Shown here in pieces: positions 20,907 through 28,431 of a DNA stretch of 58,409 nucleotides (positions within the stretch are counted from its first letter, which is position 1; the number at the start of each line of letters is the position of its first letter). The notes beneath the pieces are model-generated. The model was not told the origin of the DNA, did no database searches, and worked only from the letters and a program-made list of their open reading frames with translations. The position numbers were made by a program, and so were the translations under genes. Source of the stretch: Candidatus Contendibacter sp. (lineage in GTDB: Bacteria; Pseudomonadota; Gammaproteobacteria; Competibacterales; Competibacteraceae); the NCBI GenBank assembly GCA_029624765.1, contig JARSSO010000043.1:1-58409 (forward strand), in the 5' to 3' direction.

Positions 20907-22985
20907 TTATTTGCCTAATGATTTATCAAGCGCATCGACGGCATTCTTGATTTCTTGAAGTTTCCTGAGCGTCGCATCGCTTTCCTGTCGAGGCGAATCC
21001 ACCGCCGGTTTGGTTTGAGGTCGAGATGCCTTGGCGGCTTGGCGTCGCGCATCCTGTCGTTGTTGTTCCGCTAACCGTTCAGCACGCACCTGTTCGCGCA
21101 GGCGTAATAGATCCTCATGATTTGGAACCAGCGCCAGCCCCCGCTCGATTTGCTGCGAACTAGCTGAATATTTGCCATTACGATAATAATCCAACGCTCG
21201 CGCCAGATATTGGCTGGCTTCCGCCCGCCGCCGTGCCTCTTCCTCTGTCCGCCGCGCTTGCTCGGCCTTTTGACGTTCCGCGATCTCGGCCTGTCGCCGC
21301 ATGGCTTCTTTTTGCTGGCGTGCTTGTTCGGCCTTTTGGCGCTCCATTTCTACCGCTTGCCGTCGCGTCTCTTCCTCCCGGCGCTGTTGCTCGGCTATCC
21401 GAACCTGTATCTGATCGCGTAGTGCTAGCAAGCTAGGATGATCAGGCACCGCCAACAGGCCTTGTTGAGTATGATACAGGCCGATCTCCAATAAACCTTC
21501 CTGGAAGTAAGTCCTCGCCTGCGCAAGAAATTCTTCGGCTTGGATTCGAAGCTGGCGTTGCTCTTCTTCACGAGCCTTCTGGGCATTTGCTTCAGCAATT
21601 CGATGTTCGATTTCCTGGCGCAAGCGCAAAAGCCTCTGATCTTCAGGGGCAGCCGCCAAACCTCGTCTTATCTGATCGAGGCTTTCCTGTAAGGCGCCTT
21701 TATCAAGGCGCTGTTTGGCTAATTTCTCGTATTCCTTCGCAATATTTTCCAAGCCAGCCAGTGCATTAGCATTGCCTGGATCAAGAGTCAGAATATGGCG
21801 ATAAGTGGCTTCCGCGTTATCCTCACCGAATTCTTTCCCTAATACCCCTGATTTTAGCTGCATCCCGGCCAGTTTCAGTAATGTTTCTACTTCCCGTGGG
21901 CCTTGCCTGATGGATTCAGGGGACCCGGTCTGATCCATCGGATACCGTGATTCAAAAAGGTAAACTATTGCGATGGCTATAACTATAAAACCGGCTATCA
22001 AAGTGAGCACTGGCCATCGTAGTTTCTTCCCGATAAGTGTCTGAATTTTTCCAGTTGTGAACTCCATTATACTGATATGGCTAATATCGACAGCTCTAGG
22101 GTTAGTCCTTGCGCCATCACCAATCGCTTGATCAAGTGCGTGCAAGAACTCATCGGTATTTTTATAGCGGTCCGTATTTTTCTTGGCGAGTAATTTATTC
22201 AAGACTGGTTGTAAATGAGCGTATTGCTCGGGAAGGTCGGGGATTGGGTCATGCAGATGCTTTAACGTAATGGCAATCAGATTGCTGGCTTCATAAAGCC
22301 GTCGCCCGGTCAGCATTTCATAAAGCACGACACCGAGGCTGTACAGGTCGGATTGAATCGTAGCGTTCTCGCCCATGGCCTGTTCCGGGCTCATGTAGCC
22401 CGGACTACCGACCGCTAGCCCCGAGAGGGTATGAATGGTCTTTGACTCAAGGACTCGTGCAACCCCAAAGTCGGTCAATACCGGAGTGCCGTCCCGTCGA
22501 AACATGATATTGGAAGGCTTGACATCCCGATGAATGATGCCCCTCTCATGCGCATACCCCAATGCCACCGCGATGGCCCTTGTGATCTGGATGGCGGACT
22601 CAAAGGATAAACCCTGCTTGATTCGGTCGCCGAGCGTGCCGCCGGGGAGATATTCGATGGACAGAAAGAGCTGGTTATTTTCGGAAATTCCAACATCATG
22701 AATCGTAATGATGTTGGGGTGCAGCAACCGGGCGAGAATACGTCCTTCTTTTTTAAAGCGTTGCGCGAATTCATCGTCTTCCTCGGGACTCTGCGCCAGA
22801 ATCTTGATCGCCACCTGACGGCCAAGGGATTGCTGCATGGCGCGATAAACAGTGGCCATTCCGCCACGTCCGATCTGGCAGTCTATTTGATAGCCCGCGA
22901 TTTGCATGGACATTCCCTGGCGCGGGTTTTCGTTGCTTTGGCCCACTTCAGGGAAGGGGTTGGAGTGTGAGCCTTTGAAACTCAA
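20907..22985 (-). CDS. Transmembrane Ser/Thr protein kinase with periplasmic coiled-coil/TPR-like region
   Basis: 692 residues. A Hanks-type kinase domain spans about 32-290: glycine loop GRGGMATV (39-46), ATP Lys61 (AIK), catalytic HRDVKPSN (152-159), metal-binding DFG (172-174) and activation segment ending GSPGYMSPEQ. One membrane span lies at 325-344. Beyond it, about 330 residues contain TPR-like helical pairs separated by long Glu/Gln/Arg-rich coiled coils (KAEQARQQKEAMRRQAEIAE). The start is a TTG at 22985 with GAGGGA upstream; the ATG at 22913 would remove 24 residues but has a poorly spaced site. It follows the RCC1/BACON gene by 71 bases on the same strand and may sense the exported proteins of the block (inference). 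Confidence 0.9.
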   Translation of the reverse strand: MSFKGSHSNPFPEVGQSNENPRQGMSMQIAGYQIDCQIGRGGMATVYRAMQQSLGRQVAIKILAQSPEEDDEFAQRFKKEGRILARLLHPNIITIHDVGISENNQLFLSIEYLPGGTLGDRIKQGLSFESAIQITRAIAVALGYAHERGIIHRDVKPSNIMFRRDGTPVLTDFGVARVLESKTIHTLSGLAVGSPGYMSPEQAMGENATIQSDLYSLGVVLYEMLTGRRLYEASNLIAITLKHLHDPIPDLPEQYAHLQPVLNKLLAKKNTDRYKNTDEFLHALDQAIGDGARTNPRAVDISHISIMEFTTGKIQTLIGKKLRWPVLTLIAGFIVIAIAIVYLFESRYPMDQTGSPESIRQGPREVETLLKLAGMQLKSGVLGKEFGEDNAEATYRHILTLDPGNANALAGLENIAKEYEKLAKQRLDKGALQESLDQIRRGLAAAPEDQRLLRLRQEIEHRIAEANAQKAREEEQRQLRIQAEEFLAQARTYFQEGLLEIGLYHTQQGLLAVPDHPSLLALRDQIQVRIAEQQRREEETRRQAVEMERQKAEQARQQKEAMRRQAEIAERQKAEQARRTEEEARRRAEASQYLARALDYYRNGKYSASSQQIERGLALVPNHEDLLRLREQVRAERLAEQQRQDARRQAAKASRPQTKPAVDSPRQESDATLRKLQEIKNAVDALDKSLGK

Positions 22986-23056
22986 GGTCTGGTCCCTCGG
23001 CCCCGTCCTACACCTAAGTGGAGAGGAAAGGGGGTTGGTAAATGAACGCCAAAGGG

Positions 23057-25168
23057 TTAGTCACCGGGGTCAATACCCTTGGCGGCTTGGGTCACAGTGT
23101 GAGTTTTGGCGGCGATGGTCAGTGTTCCAGTACGCTTGGCGCTGGAGGAATTGGCTGCCACCGAATAGGTGACCGCGCCAGGTCCGGTTCCACTCGCGCC
23201 CGCATTGACCGTGATCCAGTCATCATGACTTTGGGCAGTCCAAGTGCAGCTACTCTGGGTGGACACGGTTACCGTGCCTGCGCCGCCGAGGTAATCGAAC
23301 GCCTGGCTGGTGGGGTCGATGGTATGGCTACACCCGCTGCCACCGTCTATAGCTACCTGGCTTTGGCGGCCGGGGAGGCTGCCGAAGACGAAGGTTTGCA
23401 GGGTGAGAGTGCCATCCGCCTCGGTCGGCAGGTCGGTCAGCTCGAATTGGCCCAGGGGCAGATTGCTGGCGCCGCCCTCGCAGCGCAGCGACCCCGGCCC
23501 GCAGGTGAACACGCATCGGCCACTGGCCAGCGCCAGCCCGCACGCCGGTTGGCCGTTGGCGTCCACCAGGGTGCCAAGCAGCCGGTAGCGGCCGCCGGGG
23601 CTGACCGCGCTGACGCTGGGGTTGAGCGCACGCGAATTGGAGCTGGCGGCATCGCTGTTGACGAGCTGAGCCGTGCCGTCCGACCGGACCACCTGGCGGC
23701 CGGGCAGGCTGCCGAACACGAAGGTTTGCAGGGTGAGGGTCCCGTCCGTTTCGGTCGGCAGGTCGGTCAGATCGAATTGACCGAGGGGCAGGCTGTCCAC
23801 GCCGCCCTCGCAGCGTAGTGAACCCGGCCCACACGTGAATACGCACCGGCCGCTGGCCAGCGCCAGCCCACACGCGGATTGGCCGTTGGCGTCCACCAGC
23901 GTGCCAAGCAGGCGGTAGCGGCCGGGACTTGATTGGCTGATGCTGAGGTTGGTCGCGCGCGAACTGGAGGTGGAGGGCGGTGTTGCTGGCAGAAGGTTTA
24001 AATAGCCGCTGCCACCGGGGCCAAGTACTTGCACTGGGGTATGGCGGTCGGTGGTGGTGCCGTCGCCTAACTGACCATGGTCGTTTAGCCCCCATGCCCA
24101 GACGGCCCCATCACTTTTGAGGGCCAAGGTATGCCAGCCCCCTGCGGCGATAGCGGCGACGCCGTTTAAACCAGGGACTTGGACCGGGGTACTGCGGTCA
24201 ATAGTAGTGCGGTCACCTAGATTGCCATACCTATTCGTACCCCATGCCCAGACGGCCCCATCACTTTTGAGGGCCAAGGTATGCCAGCCCCCTGCGGCGA
24301 TAGCGGTGACCCCGCTTAAACTAGGGACTTGGACCGGGGCACTGCGATCGATGATAGTGCCATTGCCTAACTGACCACCGCCGTTTTTACCCCATGTCCA
24401 GACAGTACCGTCGCCTTTCAGAGCCACGGTATGATGGCCTCCTGCGGCGATAGCGGCGACGCCGTTTAAACCAGGGACTTGGACCGGGATGCTGCGATTG
24501 GTGGTAGTACCATCGCCTAACTGACCGCCATCATTACTACCCCATGCCCAAACAGTACCGTCACTTTTAAGGGCCACAGTGTGCCAACCGTTTGCGGTGA
24601 TTGCGACGACGCTGCTTAAACCGGGGACTTGAACCGGGATGCTGCGATCGGTGGTAGTACCATCGCCCAACTGACCGTCATCATTATTACCCCACGCCCA
24701 AACGGTGCCGCCAGTCTTCAGAACCACGGTATGCGAGTCGCCTATAGCGATGGCCACGACGCCGCTTAAACCGGGAACCTGATCTGGAATAGTGCGGGCA
24801 GTGGTGGTGCCATTGCCGATCTGGCCATTGCTGTTGAGCCCCCATGTCCAGACTGTGCCATCGCTCTTCAGCACCACGGTGTACCAGCCACCCCCAGCGA
24901 TGGCGACAACACTGCTTAAGCCAAAGATCTGAGCTGGAGTAGTGCGGGCAGTGGTGGTACCGTCGCCTAATTGGCTTTCAACGTTGTTCCCCCATGCCAA
25001 GAGGGCATGATTGCTATTGAGTGCCAGGGTGTGAAGGAAGCCAGCCGCAATGGCCGCCCCCCCGTAACTGCCCGGAGGGTTCACCGCACCCACCGGGGTG
25101 CTGAACAGGCTCAATACAAGCCAAAATGGGGATAAGACAAGCGAAGCGGGGGAGAGAGAATGGGACAT
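23057..25168 (-). CDS. Exported RCC1-propeller / Cys-module / BACON protein (copy A)
   Basis: 703 residues. Signal peptide 1-28 (LVLSLFSTPVGA). Residues about 35-400 hold seven RCC1-type repeats ([23 protein letters not shown]), enough for one seven-bladed propeller. Two copies of an approximately 80-residue module follow (about 410-600), each with four Cys in [21 protein letters not shown]. The end (about 608-703) is a BACON domain, an immunoglobulin-like fold (TIDPTSQAFDYLGGAGTVTV, DWITVNAG, RTGTLTIAAKTHTVTQ). The domain order suggests a secreted or surface adhesion or carbohydrate-binding role; no anchor signal is seen. AAGGT lies 8 bases before the ATG. It is between a DUF3782 gene and the kinase gene, all co-directional. 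Confidence 0.88.
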   Translation of the reverse strand: MSHSLSPASLVLSPFWLVLSLFSTPVGAVNPPGSYGGAAIAAGFLHTLALNSNHALLAWGNNVESQLGDGTTTARTTPAQIFGLSSVVAIAGGGWYTVVLKSDGTVWTWGLNSNGQIGNGTTTARTIPDQVPGLSGVVAIAIGDSHTVVLKTGGTVWAWGNNDDGQLGDGTTTDRSIPVQVPGLSSVVAITANGWHTVALKSDGTVWAWGSNDGGQLGDGTTTNRSIPVQVPGLNGVAAIAAGGHHTVALKGDGTVWTWGKNGGGQLGNGTIIDRSAPVQVPSLSGVTAIAAGGWHTLALKSDGAVWAWGTNRYGNLGDRTTIDRSTPVQVPGLNGVAAIAAGGWHTLALKSDGAVWAWGLNDHGQLGDGTTTDRHTPVQVLGPGGSGYLNLLPATPPSTSSSRATNLSISQSSPGRYRLLGTLVDANGQSACGLALASGRCVFTCGPGSLRCEGGVDSLPLGQFDLTDLPTETDGTLTLQTFVFGSLPGRQVVRSDGTAQLVNSDAASSNSRALNPSVSAVSPGGRYRLLGTLVDANGQPACGLALASGRCVFTCGPGSLRCEGGASNLPLGQFELTDLPTEADGTLTLQTFVFGSLPGRQSQVAIDGGSGCSHTIDPTSQAFDYLGGAGTVTVSTQSSCTWTAQSHDDWITVNAGASGTGPGAVTYSVAANSSSAKRTGTLTIAAKTHTVTQAAKGIDPGD
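23350..23960 (-). repeat. Tandem pair of Cys-module repeats in RCC1 protein A
   Basis: Two DNA repeats of about 260 bases and spaced by about 330 encode the Cys-containing module. They are strongly similar to each other and to the pairs in RCC1 protein B (about 25945-26540) and the lectin protein (about 28745-29330). Long stretches are nearly identical at DNA level, including third codon positions, pointing to recent duplication or gene conversion. Confidence 0.75.
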
Positions 25169-25696
25169 GGATGTACCTTTTTGGTAACTTCAATTTAAAC
25201 AACGGCTTGCAACAAGCGTAGCGCGAATTACCACGCCTTGGGTTGAAATTGGGCATCGTTGAGAATGACCACGCTTTCGCCAGACTGCGCCAGTACGAAC
25301 AGTCCTTGTCGGTAGGCGTAGGTGGCCACATGATCGGGGATCACCATACCCGTGACCGCGCCCAGAACCCGCTTGTTCGCATAACTGGGCAGCAGTTCCT
25401 TCACTTTGCCCAGTCGCGCGAGGTGCTCGTTCACGTCATCCACGCTCAAGGTGCTTTTGCATTCAATGGCCACGACATCCTCGTCGTTCACCACCAGCAA
25501 ATCCACTTCAATCGCGGCTCCCTGCCGGTTAGCGACGACTTGGCGATGGACCTCGTGAACGGCAATCCCCCGCTCCTGAAAGAGCCGTACCGCCGCTGGA
25601 CGCACCATCTCTTCCACAAAATCCCCCAGCTTGTTACCCAGTCGCCCGATATTCAGGGTCACTTCCTTGATCTTGCGGTCGGTCTCCTGAGCCTGC
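25140..25696. repeat. Long direct repeat, copy 1 (partner 27763-28319)
   Basis: This stretch covers the start of RCC1 gene A, the 59-base spacer and most of the DUF3782 gene. It recurs 2,623 bases further on. From 25161 to 25696 no difference was found by eye (536 bases); one mismatch lies at 25160. The copies diverge abruptly beyond 25697. It marks a tandem duplication of a DUF3782 + RCC1 unit. Confidence 0.9.
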
Positions 25697-25788
25697 TCTT
25701 TGAGGAACCGTTCAGTTTCTTGGAACTGCAACCGGGTTTCCTGGAACAATCGCCAAATATCGTCGAATGTGGGTTTTACCATAGGCAT
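25228..25788 (-). CDS. DUF3782-type PD-(D/E)XK nuclease-fold protein (copy A)
   Basis: 186 residues, cytoplasmic. A coiled-coil N-terminus (FQETRLQFQETERFLKEQAQET) precedes a nuclease-like core: Glu59/60 (GDFVEEMVRP), Asp96 (IEVDLLVVN) and Glu109-x-Lys111 (VAIECKS), the E...D...ExK layout of the PD-(D/E)XK superfamily. Such DUF3782-like proteins are common in filamentous and large-celled gammaproteobacteria and cyanobacteria, with no established role. Copy B (27851-28411) is identical over the C-terminal 155 residues and differs only near the N-terminus (KEQAQET versus KLQAQET and the first residues). It sits 59 bases upstream of RCC1 gene A. Confidence 0.85.
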   Translation of the reverse strand: MPMVKPTFDDIWRLFQETRLQFQETERFLKEQAQETDRKIKEVTLNIGRLGNKLGDFVEEMVRPAAVRLFQERGIAVHEVHRQVVANRQGAAIEVDLLVVNDEDVVAIECKSTLSVDDVNEHLARLGKVKELLPSYANKRVLGAVTGMVIPDHVATYAYRQGLFVLAQSGESVVILNDAQFQPKAW

Positions 25789-25884
25789 CGTATAGTCCTT
25801 AACAAAACGTAGCGCGACCCCCGTCGGCTTTAAGTCGGCGCGCGGTTGAGATGCGTTTCCAACCTCTTGTCCTGGTCGAAGTTA

Positions 25885-25938
25885 TCATTTCCCGCCGCCC
25901 TCGTCGCTCTTCGGGGTTTGGGTCACGGTGTGGGTTTT
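25885..25938 (-). pseudogene. Frameshifted remnant of a BACON C-terminus after RCC1 gene B
   Basis: Out of frame with RCC1 protein B, this stretch reads [17 protein letters not shown] and a stop. The other two proteins end AKTHTVTQAAKGIDPGD and GQTHTVTQNPKGPDPID. It is therefore the last beta strand of a lost BACON domain, left behind by an internal deletion that joined the second Cys module directly to the tail and shifted the frame. Confidence 0.75.
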
Positions 25939-27791
25939 TGGCTTTGGCTGCCGGGGAGGCTGCCGAACACGAAGGTTTGCAGGGTGAGGGTGCCATCCGC
26001 CTCGGTCGGCAGGTCGGTCAGGTCAAACTGACCGAGGGGCAGATTGCTGGCGCCGCCCTCGCAGCGCAGTGACCCCGGCCCGCAGGTGAACACGCATCGG
26101 CCACTGGCCAGCGCCAGCCCGCACGCCGGTTGGCCGTTGGCGTCCACCAGGGTGCCAGTTAGCCGGTAGCGACCCGGACCGACCGCGCCAACGCTGGGGT
26201 TGAGCGCGCGGGAACTAGCGCGGCTAGTGGCGCCGCCGACCAGTTGCGCCGTGCCGTCCGACCGAACCACCTGGCGGCCGGGCGGGCTGCCGAACACGAA
26301 GGTTTGCAGGGTGAGGGTGCCATCCGCCTCGGTCGGCAGGTCGGTCAGGTCGAATTGGCCGAGGGGTAGACTGTCCACGCCGCCCTCGCAGCGCAGCGAC
26401 CCCGGCCCGCAACTGAACACGCACCGGCCACTGGCCAGCGCGAGACCGCACGCGGGCTGACCGTTGGCGTTCACCAGCGTGCCAAGCAGCCGGTAGCGGT
26501 TGGGACTCACTTGGCTGATGCTGAGGTTAGTCGCGCGAGAACTACGGGCTGGCGTGGTTTGCAGCAGGTTCAAAGTGCCACTGCCGCCGGATCCAAGTAC
26601 TTGGACTGGAGCAGTGCGGTCGGTAGTCGTGCCGTCGCCCAACTGACCTTCTTTATTCCGTCCCCAAGCCCAGACCGTGCCGTCACCCTTCAGCGCCACG
26701 GTGTGGCCTGTCTCGGTGTTTAGTACGGCGAGACCGCCTGCCGCAGAGGCGACGATGTCAGTCAGGCCGCTCACCTGGGCCGGAGTGGTATTAGTGGTAC
26801 TATTGATCCACCCCCAAGCCCAAAGGGTACCGTCGCTCTTCAGCGCAATGCTGTACGCCGCGCCAGCCGCGATCGCGGTGACGCCGCTCAGCCCAATGAC
26901 CTGGACCGGAGTGGGGCGGTCGGTAGCGGTGCCGTCGCCCAACTGACCTTCTTTATTCCGTCCCCAAGCCCAGACCGTGCCATCACCCTTCAGCGCCACA
27001 GTATGGAGCCCCCCCGCCGCAGAGGCGACGACGTTGGTCAGGCCGCGTGCCTGGACCGGACTGGTACGCTTGGTATTGGTGGTACCGTCGCCTAGTTGAC
27101 CTGTAGCGTTGTTCCCCCAAGCCCAGACCGTGCCATCACCCTTCAGCGCCACCGTATGTGGCCAGGGAATTTCACCCACTATTCTTTTACCATCTGTGAT
27201 GGTGATTACCACTCCACCCGCCGCGATCGCGGCAACGTTGTTCAACCCGGTAACCTGGATCGGGGTAGGTCGGTCGGTAGTGGTACCGTCGCCTAACTGA
27301 CCTTCGGAATTGCCCCCCCAAGTCCAGACAGTTCCGTCACCTTTTAGGGCCACGGCATGCCGCACACTCGTCCCGATGGCAGCGACGCCATTCAGCCCGA
27401 CGACCTGAATGGGAGTAGAGCGGTTAATAGTCGTGCCATCGCCCAACTGGCCTTCTTTATTTCGTCCCCAAGCCCAGACCGTGCCATCATCCTTCAACGC
27501 CAATGTATGATTCCTTCCCGTGAGGGCAATAATATTGTTCAGCCCGCTCACCGGAATCGGGGTGATATGAGGATTAGTGGTGCCGTCACCCAACTGACCC
27601 CATTGGTTATCTCCCCACGCCCAGACGGTGCCATCGCTCTTCAGCGCAAGAGTATGCGACTCACCGCCCGCGATAGCCGCCCCTCCATAACTCCCCGGAG
27701 GATTCACGGCATCCACCGGGACGCCGAACAAGGTGAGCACGATCCCCAGCAGAAAGGGAATGAGCGAAGCGGGGGAGAGAGAGTGGGACAT
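25923..27791 (-). CDS. Exported RCC1-propeller / Cys-module protein, BACON domain deleted (copy B)
   Basis: 622 residues. It has the same signal peptide start as copy A ([10 protein letters not shown]) and seven RCC1 repeats. One blade carries an insertion ([22 protein letters not shown]) and another is degenerate ([12 protein letters not shown]). Two Cys modules follow. The protein then stops after [13 protein letters not shown]. Compared with copies that continue into BACON, about 95 residues are missing, and a frameshifted scrap of the BACON end follows the stop. The RCC1 blades have diverged from copy A far more than the first 20 residues or the Cys modules, so the parts of this gene have different histories. 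It lies 59 bases after DUF3782 copy B. Confidence 0.87.
   Translation of the reverse strand: MSHSLSPASLIPFLLGIVLTLFGVPVDAVNPPGSYGGAAIAGGESHTLALKSDGTVWAWGDNQWGQLGDGTTNPHITPIPVSGLNNIIALTGRNHTLALKDDGTVWAWGRNKEGQLGDGTTINRSTPIQVVGLNGVAAIGTSVRHAVALKGDGTVWTWGGNSEGQLGDGTTTDRPTPIQVTGLNNVAAIAAGGVVITITDGKRIVGEIPWPHTVALKGDGTVWAWGNNATGQLGDGTTNTKRTSPVQARGLTNVVASAAGGLHTVALKGDGTVWAWGRNKEGQLGDGTATDRPTPVQVIGLSGVTAIAAGAAYSIALKSDGTLWAWGWINSTTNTTPAQVSGLTDIVASAAGGLAVLNTETGHTVALKGDGTVWAWGRNKEGQLGDGTTTDRTAPVQVLGSGGSGTLNLLQTTPARSSRATNLSISQVSPNRYRLLGTLVNANGQPACGLALASGRCVFSCGPGSLRCEGGVDSLPLGQFDLTDLPTEADGTLTLQTFVFGSPPGRQVVRSDGTAQLVGGATSRASSRALNPSVGAVGPGRYRLTGTLVDANGQPACGLALASGRCVFTCGPGSLRCEGGASNLPLGQFDLTDLPTEADGTLTLQTFVFGSLPGSQSQKPTP
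25945..26540 (-). repeat. Tandem pair of Cys-module repeats in RCC1 protein B
   Basis: Third and fourth of the six module copies in the window. They closely match the pairs at about 23350-23960 and 28745-29330. The right-hand copy has FSCGPG where most have FTCGPG. Confidence 0.75.
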
Positions 27792-28319
27792 GGATGTACC
27801 TTTTTGGTAACTTCAATTTAAACAACGGCTTGCAACAAGCGTAGCGCGAATTACCACGCCTTGGGTTGAAATTGGGCATCGTTGAGAATGACCACGCTTT
27901 CGCCAGACTGCGCCAGTACGAACAGTCCTTGTCGGTAGGCGTAGGTGGCCACATGATCGGGGATCACCATACCCGTGACCGCGCCCAGAACCCGCTTGTT
28001 CGCATAACTGGGCAGCAGTTCCTTCACTTTGCCCAGTCGCGCGAGGTGCTCGTTCACGTCATCCACGCTCAAGGTGCTTTTGCATTCAATGGCCACGACA
28101 TCCTCGTCGTTCACCACCAGCAAATCCACTTCAATCGCGGCTCCCTGCCGGTTAGCGACGACTTGGCGATGGACCTCGTGAACGGCAATCCCCCGCTCCT
28201 GAAAGAGCCGTACCGCCGCTGGACGCACCATCTCTTCCACAAAATCCCCCAGCTTGTTACCCAGTCGCCCGATATTCAGGGTCACTTCCTTGATCTTGCG
28301 GTCGGTCTCCTGAGCCTGC
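27763..28319. repeat. Long direct repeat, copy 2 (partner 25140-25696)
   Basis: Second copy of the near-identical block, spanning the RCC1 B start, spacer and most of DUF3782 copy B. The offset to copy 1 is exactly 2,623 bases throughout, with no indels seen. Confidence 0.9.
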
Positions 28320-28411
28320 AATTTCAGGAACCGTTCGGTTTCCTGAAATTGCAGCCGGGTTTCCTGGAACAATCGCCAAATATCGTCGAACGTGGGTTGT
28401 ACGGTGGACAT
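27851..28411 (-). CDS. DUF3782-type PD-(D/E)XK nuclease-fold protein (copy B)
   Basis: 186 residues, duplicate of the gene at 25228-25788 with the same nuclease-like residues (Asp96, Glu109, Lys111). Only the first 31 or so codons differ. There the start is MSTVQPTF instead of MPMVKPTF, and the coding DNA diverges at synonymous positions too, so the duplication junction or a conversion tract ends at about codon 31. It begins 20 bases after the lectin gene stop and ends 59 bases before RCC1 gene B, so it is probably co-transcribed with both. Confidence 0.85.
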   Translation of the reverse strand: MSTVQPTFDDIWRLFQETRLQFQETERFLKLQAQETDRKIKEVTLNIGRLGNKLGDFVEEMVRPAAVRLFQERGIAVHEVHRQVVANRQGAAIEVDLLVVNDEDVVAIECKSTLSVDDVNEHLARLGKVKELLPSYANKRVLGAVTGMVIPDHVATYAYRQGLFVLAQSGESVVILNDAQFQPKAW

Positions 28412-28431
28412 CGCGTAGCCCTTCAGAGCGG

